A stretch of DNA of 64,000 nt, taken from contig ML681991.1 in NCBI GenBank assembly GCA_007922195.1, positions 46,202,714-46,266,713 of the forward strand, given 5' to 3'. The stretch's first letter is position 1. The number at the start of each line of letters is the position of its first letter. Both the position numbers and the translations under genes were made by a program. This DNA is from Podocnemis expansa (Eukaryota; Chordata; Testudines; Podocnemididae). A model generated the notes under the pieces. That model ran no database searches, had not been told where the DNA came from, and was given only the letters and a program-made list of their open reading frames with translations. This document shows positions 20,016 through 31,879 of this stretch, in pieces.

Positions 20016-22060
20016 AGCAGTTCCTCTCAAAGTTATAATCGGGTATTCCCCTCAATCCAGCATTTTTCTGTCAACTTTTCTGTGGGGTCTGTTTCCAAAG
20101 GCAATCCAGGACTGTGTCCACAATGAGAGAAGATGGTGTCTATCCAGGCGTAGACTCTCAGAGTTATCTGAGGGAATATAGAGCATATAGCACATTGTGC
20201 TGTCCGTCACTGTTTTTCTCCAAAGGAGGCAATGTCCACAGTGCTTCTGTGAGAGCAGGCTCAGTTATGGGTACGGCAGTGCTGGCCTCATCTGCAGGTC
20301 ACAGGGGTGCCTACACTGTCTTTAGTCCTAGAAAGTACAAGTAAACACTCTGTAGTCCAAAGCACTCTGGCAGGATTGGGTGAAATAGCTATTTCTAGGC
20401 CTCGACAGAGTGGGGCTGTTAAGTAGTCTTTAGCCCTTTGCCAGCCAAGATGGCAGTTCATAGGTCCAAGCAGGAAAAATACACAATCTATAGTGTTCAA
20501 AGCTTTACAGGATGGGATCTGGTGACCACATCATGGTACCACAGGGATGGGGAAGGAGGATGCAGACCCCCCCCTGCTCCACTGCATTGCAACCCAAGTG
20601 TCTATTAGTGGCAGAGCTATCTACCACTTGCTCAGCTGGGCTCCAGCTGGTCCTCTGAGTCAGCTTTGGCCTCCTTGAGGTACTTTGCCAGGTGCAAATA
20701 GCACAGCCCTTCAATGTCATCAGTTGATGGAAGGTCTGGAAACTCCTTGGGGTCATCAGCAAATTTCAGGTGCTTCAAGTCACATCTGGGCAGAGATTCT
20801 TCCACGTTCTAGGTAGCTGGCAGCTCCTCTGGGAACTGGCAGTTGGCAGCACTTCCAGGTCACTGGCGGTAGGAAGCTCTGGCAGTTCCTTGGGGCTCCA
20901 AGCAACCAGCAATTCCTCAATAGCATAGTGATCACACAGGGGCTCAAGAGGAAGAGAATACATCCTTCTCTCCAGAAGCTTGGTCTGGATTGAGCTCCAA
21001 GCTCTCCTTTTACACCTCTGATCCATCCTCCTAGTTCTGGTGAAACAAAGAGGATGGTTCTGGCTCTGTCCCCCTGGGAGCAGGCTGCCTGATCTTGTCT
21101 GTCTCCACAGGAGGCCATGCCCCCTCACTACAGGGAGTTAAATGTCCATCTCCCATTTCTTGGTGTTTAATTATTTTGGGCCATTTGGAAAATCCCTTCT
21201 GTGATCTTGGAACCTGCCCGTTGTCACTGGTGCCCAGCTCCCCAACCCCTGTCCAAACACTGATGTGTTCTCCAGGAGAGAGACAGCACTACCATGTTTG
21301 GCATTACAGACTTCCTGCCGGTTGGCAGCTGGTAGCTGCTTCCTCTCACTGTAGGTAACCTAGTACACTGGGGAGATGGCACTATGTGAAGCAGAGCTGT
21401 CTGAGACTTCTGGGGCTCTGGGGTTGGCTGGTCTCTGCCCTTGAGGACAAGCCCTCTCACAGCAAGCCCTTCTTGCAGTCAGTTTTGGGGACACTCATTC
21501 TGACAGGTCTCCTCCTTTTGAACTGTTCAGTGCAACTGGTGATTGCAGGGTGATTTCTTCTCTTCAGAAGTATGTATGAGGTCCCCCTTCCTTGGACACT
21601 GGACAGGCCTAGCTCTAGGAATGGCCTCAGTTCTACATTTGGCTTGGCAAATGCCCACTGGCTCAAGACAGTTTCCGTGCTCCTGGCTTGTGACTCAACC
21701 TGCATTTGCCCAACCTCCCTGCATAAAAAGGTTCTAGTGCTGGTCCTAGCTGTTTATAGCCCTGAAAAGAGCTATAAATCTGTTCCTGGTAAGTGTCCAG
21801 AAGTCACTGCTGGTCCTTGGCTGTTTGCCTCTAGCATGTATGAGCTTAAGCGAGATAGTTGGTTTGCAGGGGGATACAGAATCATAGACTTGAAGGTGAG
21901 GAGGTGTGATCTGGGATAACTGCCAACCAAAAGTTCATGGCAGCTTTAATTTGTGATAGGTGCTTTCAGGAAATTAGCCCAATGGATACACGATAGACCA
22001 ACTGATAGAAACAGTATAAGACAAGTGCTTTTACTACAAAGCTAGATTTCCCTTAGGCTC
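20016..22060. repeat. Duplicated unit B, copy 3
   Basis: The cleanest of the three copies, co-linear with 612-2660. It lacks the minisatellite expansion and the foldback insertion found in copy 2. The minus strand has a degenerate TATA-like box (TGTAAAAGG, near 21014-21006) upstream of the fossil coding stretch. Confidence 0.65.
20640..20965 (-). pseudogene. Fossil coding stretch of unknown family, copy 3
   Basis: From an ATG at 20963, about 45 nt below the TATA-like box, 62 codons run MYSLPLEPLCDHYAIEELLV then PKELPELPTASDLEVLPTA to a stop at 20775. After a frame change, DDPKEFPDLPSTDDIEG and LAKYLKEAKADSEDQLEP follow. Both parts align with copies 1 and 2. The peptide is acidic and rich in Leu and Pro, with no signal peptide, membrane segment or motif that I recognise. 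Whether the two parts were one exon is inference. Confidence 0.42.
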
Positions 22061-22399
22061 AAAAGCACTCATGTAAGCAGGGGAATGGGCCCGCTATTGT
22101 GAGGAACTTTTCTGCCTTGTGCAACACCCTGGTGAAGCTGGGTAGGAACAGAACCTTAGTCTTTGTTCCCAGAGAGGCCTGCTTGATCTCAAGGGCACCC
22201 CTCACACTCTCCTGCATAGCAAGAGCCCCTGCAATCCCGACAAGACTAGCCTCAGAGTTCCTATGTGGCTGAAACCCAAATCTTGTCATGGTCACTTAGG
22301 GAGGGTCTTGAATGTCCCCACTCCTGGGTGCTGACTGCATTGGTCACTTCCCTGGCTTTCCAATCACTGTATGTAGGGGGATACAGAATCATAGACTTG

Positions 22400-23901
22400 A
22401 AGGTCAGGGTATGCACCAAGAAGCTTATTGGTCTTTTCCTGGAGCACATGCCAGCGTATCCACTAGACCAGAGCACTGGGAAGGTGGGACAGGATCAGGT
22501 GAAATTTGAGGAGGAGTTTTGGCTCCCTTACTGTCTTAGTCATGACAAGGTTGCCAACGTCTTTGGAAAGGCTTATGAAGGTTGGCTAATGTTAGGAACA
22601 AGTATGATAATCAATATTACACTATCAAATGGTCATTTATACTTTTAATGGTTTATCAGTACCTCCCTGTACAGAGACCATCATGATTCATCTGATCTCC
22701 TGCACATTGCAGACCAAAGATCCTCACCCACCCACCCCTGTCACAGATTCCTAACCTCTGGTTGAGTTACTGACATCTTCAAATCATGGTTGAATGTCTT
22801 ATAATTACAGAGAATTCACCCTTTATACTAATTTAACCCTGCAAGTGATCCATGCCCAGTGCTACCTAGGAAGACAAAGCCCACTGAGCTTTCTGCCAAT
22901 GTCACCTGGGGAAAAAACTCCTTTCCTATACTAAATAAGGTAATTAGTTTAGACCCTGAAGACCTGGGCAAGCCCCACCAGCCAGGCACTTGGCAAAGAA
23001 TTCTCTGTAGTAACTTAGATCCCACCCCAGCTAGTGCCGTACCAACAGCCATTGGAGATAGTTGCTGCTAGCTGTCACAGGTCACCTACATACCATGGTA
23101 GATGCATACGATAGCAATTGGTACAAGTTGAAGTTAGCAGATTTTCCAGTCTTATGTTCCCACATATCCTGCACCAGAAGCTTGTATTTTCATTATCCAA
23201 ACTTTTATTTTGATCAAAGATTTTTTTAACGGATAGAAGAAAAGCTATGTAGACTTTTGTGCCCCGTCTGCCTGGTGCCCAGGTAAATATTTCATGATGG
23301 GAACATTGTTATGTCCACTCCCTCCCTGCCCCTTCCACTGGATGGATAATGCTGATTCACTCTCCATGTGGATTCTCTGCTGTGTCGTCAGGGTCATAAG
23401 AAACAGTTGCAACAAACATGATTTTTTCCCACTGTGTTTCAGTTGTGCAAGACTGTCTGATTACAATGGTTAATTATCTAACTGTTAGATAATATTCTAA
23501 CATAAAGAAATAATGGACACAGGATAAACACAATGATTAACTTTACTAATTCTTGGATTTTGTGTCTTACAGGAGAACAGTTATCCATGTTATATGCTAT
23601 ACTCCCTCTTCAGACATGGTGATTAGCCAAGACCAAAGGAGAAAAATATTATGATACTCTGTGTATTGTTGAGAAATATGGAGAGAGACAGAGCTGTCCT
23701 GAGACTCATTTTCCTTTGTGTTGTGTTACTTGGACACAGCATGGTACACTAATGTCTGTCATTCCCTCTCTGTGGACTGTATATGTATTTTTTTACACCA
23801 GATCTGGGATTTCCAATGGGAGTTTTCAACTTTTCTTTAATGGTGACTGATTGCTTAAATCACAGGGCAGTTTTGAAAACTTCAGGTAAGTTATTGTCTC
23901 A
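22400..23901. repeat. 3' flank block of the minus-strand OR, copy 2
   Basis: Co-linear with 10280-12225 (for example 'tggctaatgttag' then 'tatgataat', 'atgattcatctga', 'gatgggaacattgttatg'). It contains the same antisense CR1 3' end at about 22680-23100. It leads directly into the OR pseudogene at 24844. Confidence 0.7.
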
Positions 23902-24843
23902 GGCTATGTTCACACACAAATGCTTGTTTTGAAACAAGCTGTTTCGAAACAAGCCCTGTTTCGAAATAAAGCCTTATTTCGAAACACCTAATTTTGAAAT
24001 AACGAAAAAGTGTTTTCAAAATAAGGGAAAAGAAGGGAATCGAAATAGCATGTCCAGTGTGACATGCTATTTCGAAATAGGAGAGGGGAGGGGGAGAGAG
24101 GCCCTGTGCTGGGCCAGGGAAGCCCTACCCCGGGATTCCCCTGCCCCCTGCAGCTCCGGCCAGGGACGAAGGGGGGCTCCCCCGCCCCCACTGCCGCCTC
24201 TGCCGGCGGCAGGGAGGCTCCCCCTGCCCTCCCCCGTGGCCCCTGCCTGGTGCAGGGGCGCTTTCTCTGCCCCCCCCGCGTGGCTTCTGCCTGGTGCGAG
24301 AGGGCTTCCAGGGGCTGCGCAGGGGGGCAGAGGAAGCCCGGGGGGACGGGGCGCCACGGGCTTGGGGGCAGCCCCAGCTGGCTTACCCCCTTCCCTTGCC
24401 GGGGGTAGGGGGGTAAAGGGGGCTGAGGCTCCCGTCCCCCCCTGCTCCCAGCAAGGGGAAGCGGAGGGAAGCTGGCTGGGGCACCCTCTTACCCCCCCTG
24501 CGCCTCACTCAGCACCCCAGGGTACCGATCCCTAGCCACGGTGCTGAGGGGGTGGGACCTTCCCGCCAGGGTGCTATGCACCCTGGGAGGAAGGTCCTTG
24601 TTATTTCAAAACAAGGGTTGTTTCGAAATAACATGTCCAAACGGCTTATTTTGAAACCACTGGTTTCGAAATAAGCCTCCTTTCGACAGCAAAGTGTGTT
24701 TAAGCTGTTTTGAAAGGAGGGCTCTTGTTTTGAAACAAGGAGCTCCCTCCTTTCGAAACAAGAAAACGTCATTTGGACATAGGGACTTTTATTTCAAAAC
24801 AACCAGTGTTGTTTCGAAATAAAAGCCCTGTGTGAACACACCC
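23902..24843. mobile_element. Large Harbinger-type element at an OR stop codon
   Basis: Ends GGCTATGTTCACACAC and GTGTGAACACACCC, with TCA duplicated (23899-23901 and 24844-24846). The right-hand TCA is the complement of the original TGA stop of the OR pseudogene. The intact OR at 12226 shows the empty site ('ttatttcagaggcc'). A 500-bp GC-rich core (about 24085-24590) is flanked by TTTCGAAA arms. Open frames in the core are compositional. Confidence 0.8.
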
Positions 24844-25777
24844 TCAGAGTTTCCATATGATTTTGTGAAAGCCGCGTTTACTGACTACCTTGTTCAAGGC
24901 TCCCTACATCTCTCTGTTTCTCAGGCTGTAGATGAGGGAGTTGACCAGAGGAGTCAGGACTGTGTAGCAAAGAAAAAGCACTTTGTTCAGGTCTTGTAGT
25001 ATATCATGTTGCAGTAGCAGGTAGACAATCATTATAGTTCCATAGAAAACTGTCACCACAATGAGGTGGGAGGAGCAAGTGGAAAAGGTCTTTTGTCTCC
25101 TGGTGGTGGGAGGGCATCTCAGGATGAGGGAGATGATACACACATTAAGATATCAAGGTTAGCAGGAATGGAGGCAGGCTGAATACACAGGCTAGGATGA
25201 AGTCCACCAATATGATCAGCTGTGTGTCACTATAGGTGAGTTTTATCAGCGGGGTGGATTCACAGTAGAAATGGTCAATTTCATGTGTTCCACAGAATAT
25301 TAACTGTGATAGGAATAAGACAAAGATCACAACAATTTAAAAAACATTTAACCAGGACCCTGCAGCCAACTGAAAACAAAACCTGGTATTCATCACTATA
25401 TACCGATCATAAGCCGTGGCTGCTAGGAGATAGCATTCAGTAGCTGCCAGAAAACCAGAGAAATATAGTTGTGTGAGGCAGCCACTGGCAGAAATAGTTC
25501 TGTCCTCAGTCAGGAGACTGGCCAGCATTCTGGGCAGGATAGCAGAGGTGTAGCAGGTCTCCAAACAAGAAAAGATTTTGAGTAAGAAATACATGGGGAT
25601 GTGAAGGTGCCGGTCAGTCACAACAAGCACCACAGTCGAGGTGTTTCTGACAACAGTTGTCATGTAGATCACTAGGAACACCAAAAAAAGAAGAATTTTC
25701 AGGTCATGGAGACCCCAGAATCCCAGGAGGATGAATTCCATGATGGTTGTTTGGTTTCCACACTCCGTGTCTGCCAT
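24844..25777 (-). pseudogene. Olfactory receptor pseudogene (same subfamily)
   Basis: Begins MADTECGNQTTIMEFILLG and follows the intact paralogue closely. Breaks visible: about 10 codons are lost right after DRY (DRYIVMNTRF replaces DRYLAICKPLHY and the next 8 residues), a stop follows LNVF in TM4 (about 25334-25336), one inserted base in the TM5 SY motif shifts the frame near 25144, and VK of the C-terminus has become M-stop (about 24901-24904). The FSTCSSH and NSLIYSLRN motifs survive. The loss after DRY alone would abolish G-protein coupling. A foldback element abuts its original stop codon. Confidence 0.9.
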
Positions 25778-26290
25778 GGATTGAGTTTAGGAACAATAAA
25801 ACAAACCAAATTGCAAGAACACAGGGTTGAAAGTTAATTATGTCTTGCAAATTATTTCTGTAAGTGTTAAGAAAAGCTCTCCTTGACTACAAGCTGTAAT
25901 TTGTATGCTAAATGTAGGCTTCAGAGCAAAGCTCCTATAATTTCAGTCCAGACAAGGAACATTAGTACCCCCCCATGCATAACATTATCTGACATACCAG
26001 AACAGAAATGACATCTTTAAGGAGTAAGAATCAATAAATACTTGTAAAATTTTGCACTCATATTTCCAGTGCCATCTAGCATCCTTAGGCACCAATCCTC
26101 TGTTAGAATATAATGTACAGTAATCTATCCATATATCCTGGTAAAGTTAGCAGTGCCGTGTCCTATTGGAAAAGCAATAATTTTTGCCACTCTCAAAAGA
26201 GATGCATTTGTTTCTTAAATTATGAAATGGAGGAAATTATTCTGTATTTGATGGGGAGATGATGGTGACGTGGTGAGGGACATCTTAAAT
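25778..26290. repeat. 5' flank of the OR pseudogene
   Basis: 25778-25960 matches sequence upstream of the ORs at 55.2 and 63.8 kb. 25960-26290 matches 15770-16000 ('gtatttccaatg', 'atatatcctgg'). No exon is identifiable. Confidence 0.5.
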
Positions 26291-27379
26291 CTAATGCAGC
26301 ATGGGCGTTGCTGGTGCTAGGCACCCGAGGCATGTGCCCCGAATCCCAGCGCTGGTGCCCCGGGTCTGGCGGCCCCCCTCATCTCTGGCCTGATTGGGCT
26401 GGAGATCCAGGGCCCCGCTGCCCGCAGCCGCGGCAGCCCCGTCCCTGGTGGGGGATCCGGGGCTCAGTCACCCATGACCATGGCAGCCCCATCCCTAGCC
26501 GGCTACTTCTGGCCCTGGCCCTGGCCAGGGGCGCAGCCTGTTGTCTGGGGGCATGGCCTGCAGGCTGGGGGTGGGGCCTGGGGCCGTGCCTCCGGATCCC
26601 TCCCCGGGGCAGCGACGCTCCTGTAATGCAGTATCAATACTATGCAGAGACTTATTCTACTCAGTAATCTTTAATCATGTCAGCTGTTCTATTGCCTGTA
26701 ATAATGAAACTGTGACATGGGTAACAAGAACTGCAGTAAGTCAGGCCTGTCAGACTGGATGTTGAAGCTGCTCTGTTTAAAGATACACTGAAGAGGGAAA
26801 GTAAAATAAATTTAATCCATAGTTTACAAATGAAAGATTTGGCTGAAAAGAAATCTTTCACTCCACCACACCCCCAATGAAAATATCTCTTCTAACAAAT
26901 TTTGTTATTGTTAATTACCATATGTTTGTTCTAGAATCCTCTCAGCCTTCTACTAAGAAATACAGAACTTTCTATGTTCTGGATTGGTGTCCCACTGAAG
27001 AAGAATCCAGTGATGTGAAGTGTGTCTAATTCTTAGCAGAACCTGTTTGTTTTTATACTATATATACCAGTCCTGGAACAGAGGTGGCCACAGACAACAT
27101 GCTAGGATTGCTCCTTTTAGGATCTCTGTTCATACGCCAAGAGAAGTCACATGCAAGGTCCTTCATTCATATGACACTTTCAACCGAGGGCACAAAGAAT
27201 GAACGTTGTAGCTTGATTCTTTATCATTTCAAATTTTAAGACAGTTATCAATGGGCCATACAAAGGGTTTAGTGTTCTTGTCCAAATCTGACAACAGAAA
27301 ATTGGAACAGGGGCCCCTGGAATGCGCAACAGCATTTCCAAAGGTGTGGTCATGGTGAACCTAATTTAGGGAAAAACAA
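26291..27379. other. GC-rich block and unassigned sequence
   Basis: 26291-26620 is very GC-rich and sharply bounded by AT-rich DNA. Its open frames are proline/glycine/arginine-rich and look compositional. It may be an insertion of unknown class. 26621-27379 shows no repeat or gene that I recognise. Confidence 0.35.
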
Positions 27380-28065
27380 AACAAAACAAAACCAAAAAGT
27401 CCTGTGGCACTTTTAAAGACTAACAAATTTATTTGCTACATGAGTTTTTGTGGTAGAATATCCAACTTTATCAAACTCTTGAAGCTCGTATGATAAATAA
27501 ATGTGTTAGGCTTTAAGGCTATGTCCACACTTAGGCAGTTAAATTGATTTAAGTTAAATAGATTTAATAAAATCGCTATAAAAATCATTAAATCAATTTA
27601 AGCTAAATATGCCCCTGCTAGAAGCTCAAATCAAACTAGCATGTCCATGGACAGGACTTACTAGTTCAATTTAGGAGAGGGGCACCATGGGAGATGTGGC
27701 AAGATGGTCCCCTAGAAGGGCCATGACCCCACCCAAAATATAGAAAAAGGACAACACCTTGGTAAGAAGAAGGGCAAAAGTGTTAAATTGAAATAACAGT
27801 TAAATTGAAATAACAGATCCACACTGCATTATTTCAAAATAACAGTTTTGATTTAACTCTCATTTCCAATAATATAAGGTTTTATTATATTGAAATGACT
27901 TTCCTAATTTTGAAATGAGGGAGCTCCTTATTTCGAAATAAGGAAACATAGTGTGGATGTGCAGTCTTTTAAATTGAAATAATCAACATTATTTTGATTT
28001 AGAGACTAAGTGTGCACATACCCTAAAAGTTTCAAAGGAATCTTTGTTTGTACAATGGGAGCTGT
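27380..28065. mobile_element. PLE inverted pair holding a foldback element
   Basis: The left arm has 'cctgtggcacttttaaagac' (minus-oriented 3' end). The right arm begins 'gataaataaatgtgttag', is interrupted at 'ctttaa', and resumes after the foldback element as 'taaaagtttcaaaggaatct'. The middle carries a weak remnant of the ribozyme-like motif. Confidence 0.6.
27517..28023. mobile_element. Harbinger-type foldback element (mixed arms)
   Basis: Ends GGCTATGTCCACACTTAG and CTAAGTGTGCACATACCC, with TAA on both sides (27514-27516 and 28024-28026). The arms mix AAATTGAAAT and TTTCGAAATAA motifs. The central palindrome 'catgtccatggacaggac' is shared with 4.2 kb. Confidence 0.8.
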
Positions 28066-29438
28066 TACAGGGATACTTAAAATTATTTATTTATAAAATA
28101 CTTTATTGCAATAAGCATAAATGATAAAAAGAATGAAAATCATATGAACAGATGAGTAATAGCCAAATGGCAGTCAATTCTACTCTAATAGATACCGGAA
28201 ATAATAAGCAGTATGATTTACACTATTCTAAGATTTGTGCTATATACATTGGGTTAATATAGTCACACCCATTTCAAATGGTTTGGTGGAGGAGATTCCG
28301 ATTCTTTGACTTGAAGGAGGGGTGGAGAGCTTGACAATACTAAACAGCTACTGTTGAGGTATACTGAAAAATTAAAACAACTCAATTGCAAGTAAGAAGA
28401 GGTAGCACTGGCACTGCTGCTGAGCTACAAAGGTGAAGCTTGAGCTGTAGCTGAAAGCTAAAGCTTCAAAAAGCTATGAGCTGAAAAATCTATGAAGCCA
28501 AGAATCAACAAGGTCACACCCTGTATGCCCTATATAGCATAAATAAGGTTGAGTACTCCTTCTACTCCTAAATATGGATTCTTTACCACTAAAATTGTAG
28601 TGATACATTTATTCTATTGGTTGATAGCTTTGTGCATATGACTGATGCACACCATCCTTCCAGAACTTCTTCTATCTGCCCATTTATTATTTTCAGACAT
28701 TTTTGTGGGTTTTCCTATATACTTTTAAAGATATTTTAGGATGCATACTAGATAAGTCCATTCCTGTTTTGATGTTTCCTGACTTGCCTCAGACAGAGCT
28801 CATTATCAAAATATAGGCCCTGGATTTTCACATTCCTGCCCAATGCACAAACAAGTCTGACTTATGCCCATTTATAACTACTATGCCTTTAGCTGTCTCA
28901 TACAGGCCTAAGATGATCTCCACATATGACTGCAAGGTACCTTGCATTACAGTATTTAATATAAAATATATATGCTATCTTATAAATCTATAATCTACAA
29001 TAATACGATCTCTTAAGTCTATAGGAACCTTAGGGAAAAAGGTGTTAACACCATGGTCATTGGGTCCCAGGATATCCAATAGAAACAAAGTACAGGATTT
29101 TGATTTGATTTGATTTAGCTGTTTCCTGTTTAGTGACAAGAGGCTCCTGGAAAGATCAGAAGGAGGCCAGATAGAGAGGCCTGAATGATCCAGCAACATC
29201 CATGCCATGCAAAAATTTGGAATTTTATTAATTACTGTACAAGACAGAAAGCATTTTGAATCAGGAACTGAGTGGTTCTACAAAACAGTCTCAATGAAAT
29301 CTTATCTAAATGTTTTGGGGTTTTTTTAGAGACAGACTATTGGTTTGAATCTCTTCTTTTGGAAGAACACTCAGTAGGGAAGATGGAGTTAGTTATGTTC
29401 TTAGATTTTTATTCAGAAGTTAATTTTGTGGTCACTTT
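28066..29438. other. Unassigned AT-rich sequence
   Basis: No conserved gene. Short frames (for example 28975-29208 minus) do not resemble known proteins. This may be unique spacer of the OR cluster. Confidence 0.4.
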
Positions 29439-29963
29439 GGCTATGTGCACACACAGGGGTTATTTCAATACAAGTTGTTTCGAAACAACTTGTATCTAAA
29501 TAATGCCTTATTTCGAAATAACAAAAAGTTAGTTTGAAATAAGGAAAAAAGCGAGAATCGAAATAGCATGTTCACACTGTGGGCTTGCTATTTCGATTCA
29601 GGGGCAGGGCACCATGGGAGGTGTGGCAACATGTCCACCTCACTGGGCCATGTTGGCAGCCATGTTGCCAGCCAGGCACGCCCAGGCAAGAACTTCCTGT
29701 TCCTCGGGGTGCTGAGCACCCTGGGAGGAAGGTCAGACAGCTGTTTCGAAACAATGGTTGTTTAGAAACAACATGTTCCAACGGGATTGTTTCAAAACAA
29801 CTCATTTTGAAACAACGTTGTTTCATAACCAAATGGGGTTTAAGTTGTTTCGAAACAATGGAACCCATTGTTTCAAAACAACGGTACGTCGTGTGAACAT
29901 GGCGTTTCTTATTTCGAAACAACCTCTGTTGTTTTGAACTAAGACTGCTGTGTGAACACACTC
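29439..29963. mobile_element. Harbinger-type foldback element with GC-rich core
   Basis: Ends GGCTATGTGCACACACAG and CTGTGTGAACACACTC, with TTT duplicated (29436-29438 and 29964-29966). The core at about 29585-29735 ('ggtgctgagcaccctgggag') matches the end of the core in the 23902-24843 element. The arms are TTGTTTCGAAACAA motifs. Confidence 0.75.
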
Positions 29964-31077
29964 TTTTACTATTTGTGACAAAACAGACACAATGGGGGAA
30001 AAGAGAGATGATAGCAAAGATGTGGGAATATGGGTTTTTACTTGGACAACTTGGACATTGGCTTTCAACTGAAGTTCATGAGATTGGAACAGCTGGTTCA
30101 TCATGTTCTTATTTCAGTTGCACTCGGGAGATCTTTTCATGCCTTCTTTCATAAATGTGAAACCTAGAAACTTGGCTTTAAATGGAAGCCAAGATTCTGC
30201 TGTAACCACATGAAATCAGGCCTTTGCTAGTTGTTAGCTCTAGGTTAATTCCTCAGGAGGGAAGGAGAGTTCAAGGTTGTGGTCTGAAGAGATTGAAATA
30301 AAGGATGAATCCCTCTGTTCCTCACCTTCCAGACAGTCAAGGGGGATGGATGGATAATCTGTGCATTTAGGCCTGCACTCTCAGATTAGGATAGAAAGGC
30401 AAAGCACAGGAAGAAAGAGAAAGAGAGCAGCCAGCTAGGTCCAGCAAAGTGATGGTGATAGGCAAATAGAGGGCAAAAATAAGGGCTTTATTTCTAAAAC
30501 AACTTCACATGGAGGGCAATGAACTCTGTCAAAAATCAGATACTAAGTGCCACTCAGCCATTGCTGGTAGAGGGCCTTTTTGAAAACCTAGCTCTTTTCA
30601 TTGCCTAAATGGGAGGTGAGTTTCTTTTAGAAAATTCTGTCCTTAATTTTGGGTGCCAGTCCATTGGAAGTCTGATCCTTGGATTTGGATTTTCAAAAAC
30701 ACTTGATTGATTTAGCAGAATAACTTTCATTGCTGGCATCACTGGGACTTGGAACTTTTATTCTATCTAACCAGCTCTATGTGAGACCTTAGAACCTATA
30801 TCACAGGAACAAATGGCGTGCAGAGCGCTTTCTCTGTATAAGTGCCCTTGACTCTGTACCATCTGAGCACCTCCAAAATATTAGTGGTGTTTATCCATGT
30901 AACCCCCTTGTGAAGTAGGGATCTTATCCCTATTTTCCAGTTGAGAAGCTAGACCACAGGATGGACTGAGCTCAGAAATCTTCAGAATTTCCATTTAATA
31001 AAATGACTCCTTGATCAGAATTGGACACCTTGTGTCTGGACTGACACTACAGAATGACACCAAATCTCTTCTATTTT
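29964..31077. other. Unassigned sequence
   Basis: I see no gene, and no repeat that recurs in this window. Composition is close to the window average. Confidence 0.4.
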
Positions 31078-31310
31078 CAAAGGGGCAGCCATGTCAATCT
31101 AGTTCAGCAAAACAAACAAGCAGATGCTTGTAGCACTTTTAAAGGTAGATGCATTATTTTATCACATGAGCTTTCATGGGAGAAAATCCCACTTCTTCAT
31201 ATCCTTGAAGATGGAGAACTTACAGAATGGGACAAAAATAAATGCAGGGAAGTGTAAATCACAGGAGCAGGTCAGACTGTTTCAGCAAATCAAAGCAGTT
31301 GTTTAGATTC
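31078..31310 (-). mobile_element. PLE 3' region, minus
   Basis: 'caaaggggcagccatg' to 'aaaggtagatgcatt', then 'gctttcatgggagaaaatcc' and 'cagaatgggacaaaaataaa'. This is the reverse complement of the PLE 3' end with the ribozyme-like stem. There is no right arm and no coding part. Confidence 0.65.
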
Positions 31311-31459
31311 AGACAGTGTGAAACAACACGAGAAGGAGGGGAGGCAGAGAGAAAGCAAAATCTTTTCTATATTACACTAGTCGAATCAAATAAATATAGA
31401 TTTTTGTGTAGATATTTATATGTAGGAATAAATGTGGATTTACTCTCAAGTCGTAGATT

Positions 31460-31685
31460 TTAATATCAGAAAGGGTCATTGTTATCATCTAGTCTGACCT
31501 CTGGCATGATGCAAGCCAGGGAACTCTCCCCCCATGCACTTCATAGAGCATGTTATTTAGAAAATACCCAATCTTCATTTAAGAATTATTAGTGATGAAG
31601 AATCCACCATAACCCTTGGAAACTACTTCAATGGTTAATTACTCTCACCCTTGAAAACATATGCTTTATTTCCAGTCTGGTTTGT
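31460..31685 (-). mobile_element. CR1-family LINE 3' end, antisense
   Basis: 'catctagtctgacctctggc' and 'caatggttaattactctcac' are antisense CR1 3' phrases. The fragment ends at a hAT-type element. Confidence 0.65.
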
Positions 31686-31691
31686 CTAGGT

Positions 31692-31879
31692 CAGGGGTCT
31701 CAATCTCAAATCACCACAAGGGCTGCATGAGGACTAGTATGTTAGCTAGAGTGCTGTACCACTGACACCTTTTCATACAACAACATTGCAAATATTGGTA
31801 ATGATAGTGTCATTGCGGGCCCCAGGAAACAGATTTAGTGGCCACATGCAGCCCATGGGCTGCGTGTTTGAGACACCTG
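31692..31879. mobile_element. hAT-type MITE
   Basis: Left end CAGGGGTCTCAATCTC, right end GTTTGAGACACCTG. The 8-bp flanks GTCTAGGT (31684-31691) and GTCTGTGT (31880-31887) match at six positions. The interior 'cccatgggctgcgtg' fits the 'ring of white' hAT MITEs common in amniotes. It is 188 bp and non-coding. Confidence 0.8.

Noticed and set aside
24050..24535. 161-codon plus-strand frame
   Set aside because: It lies wholly within the GC-rich core of a transposable element, with overlapping frames on both strands and no recognisable domain.
26308..26667. 119-codon plus-strand frame
   Set aside because: A compositional frame in a GC-rich block, with no homologous copy and no known domain.
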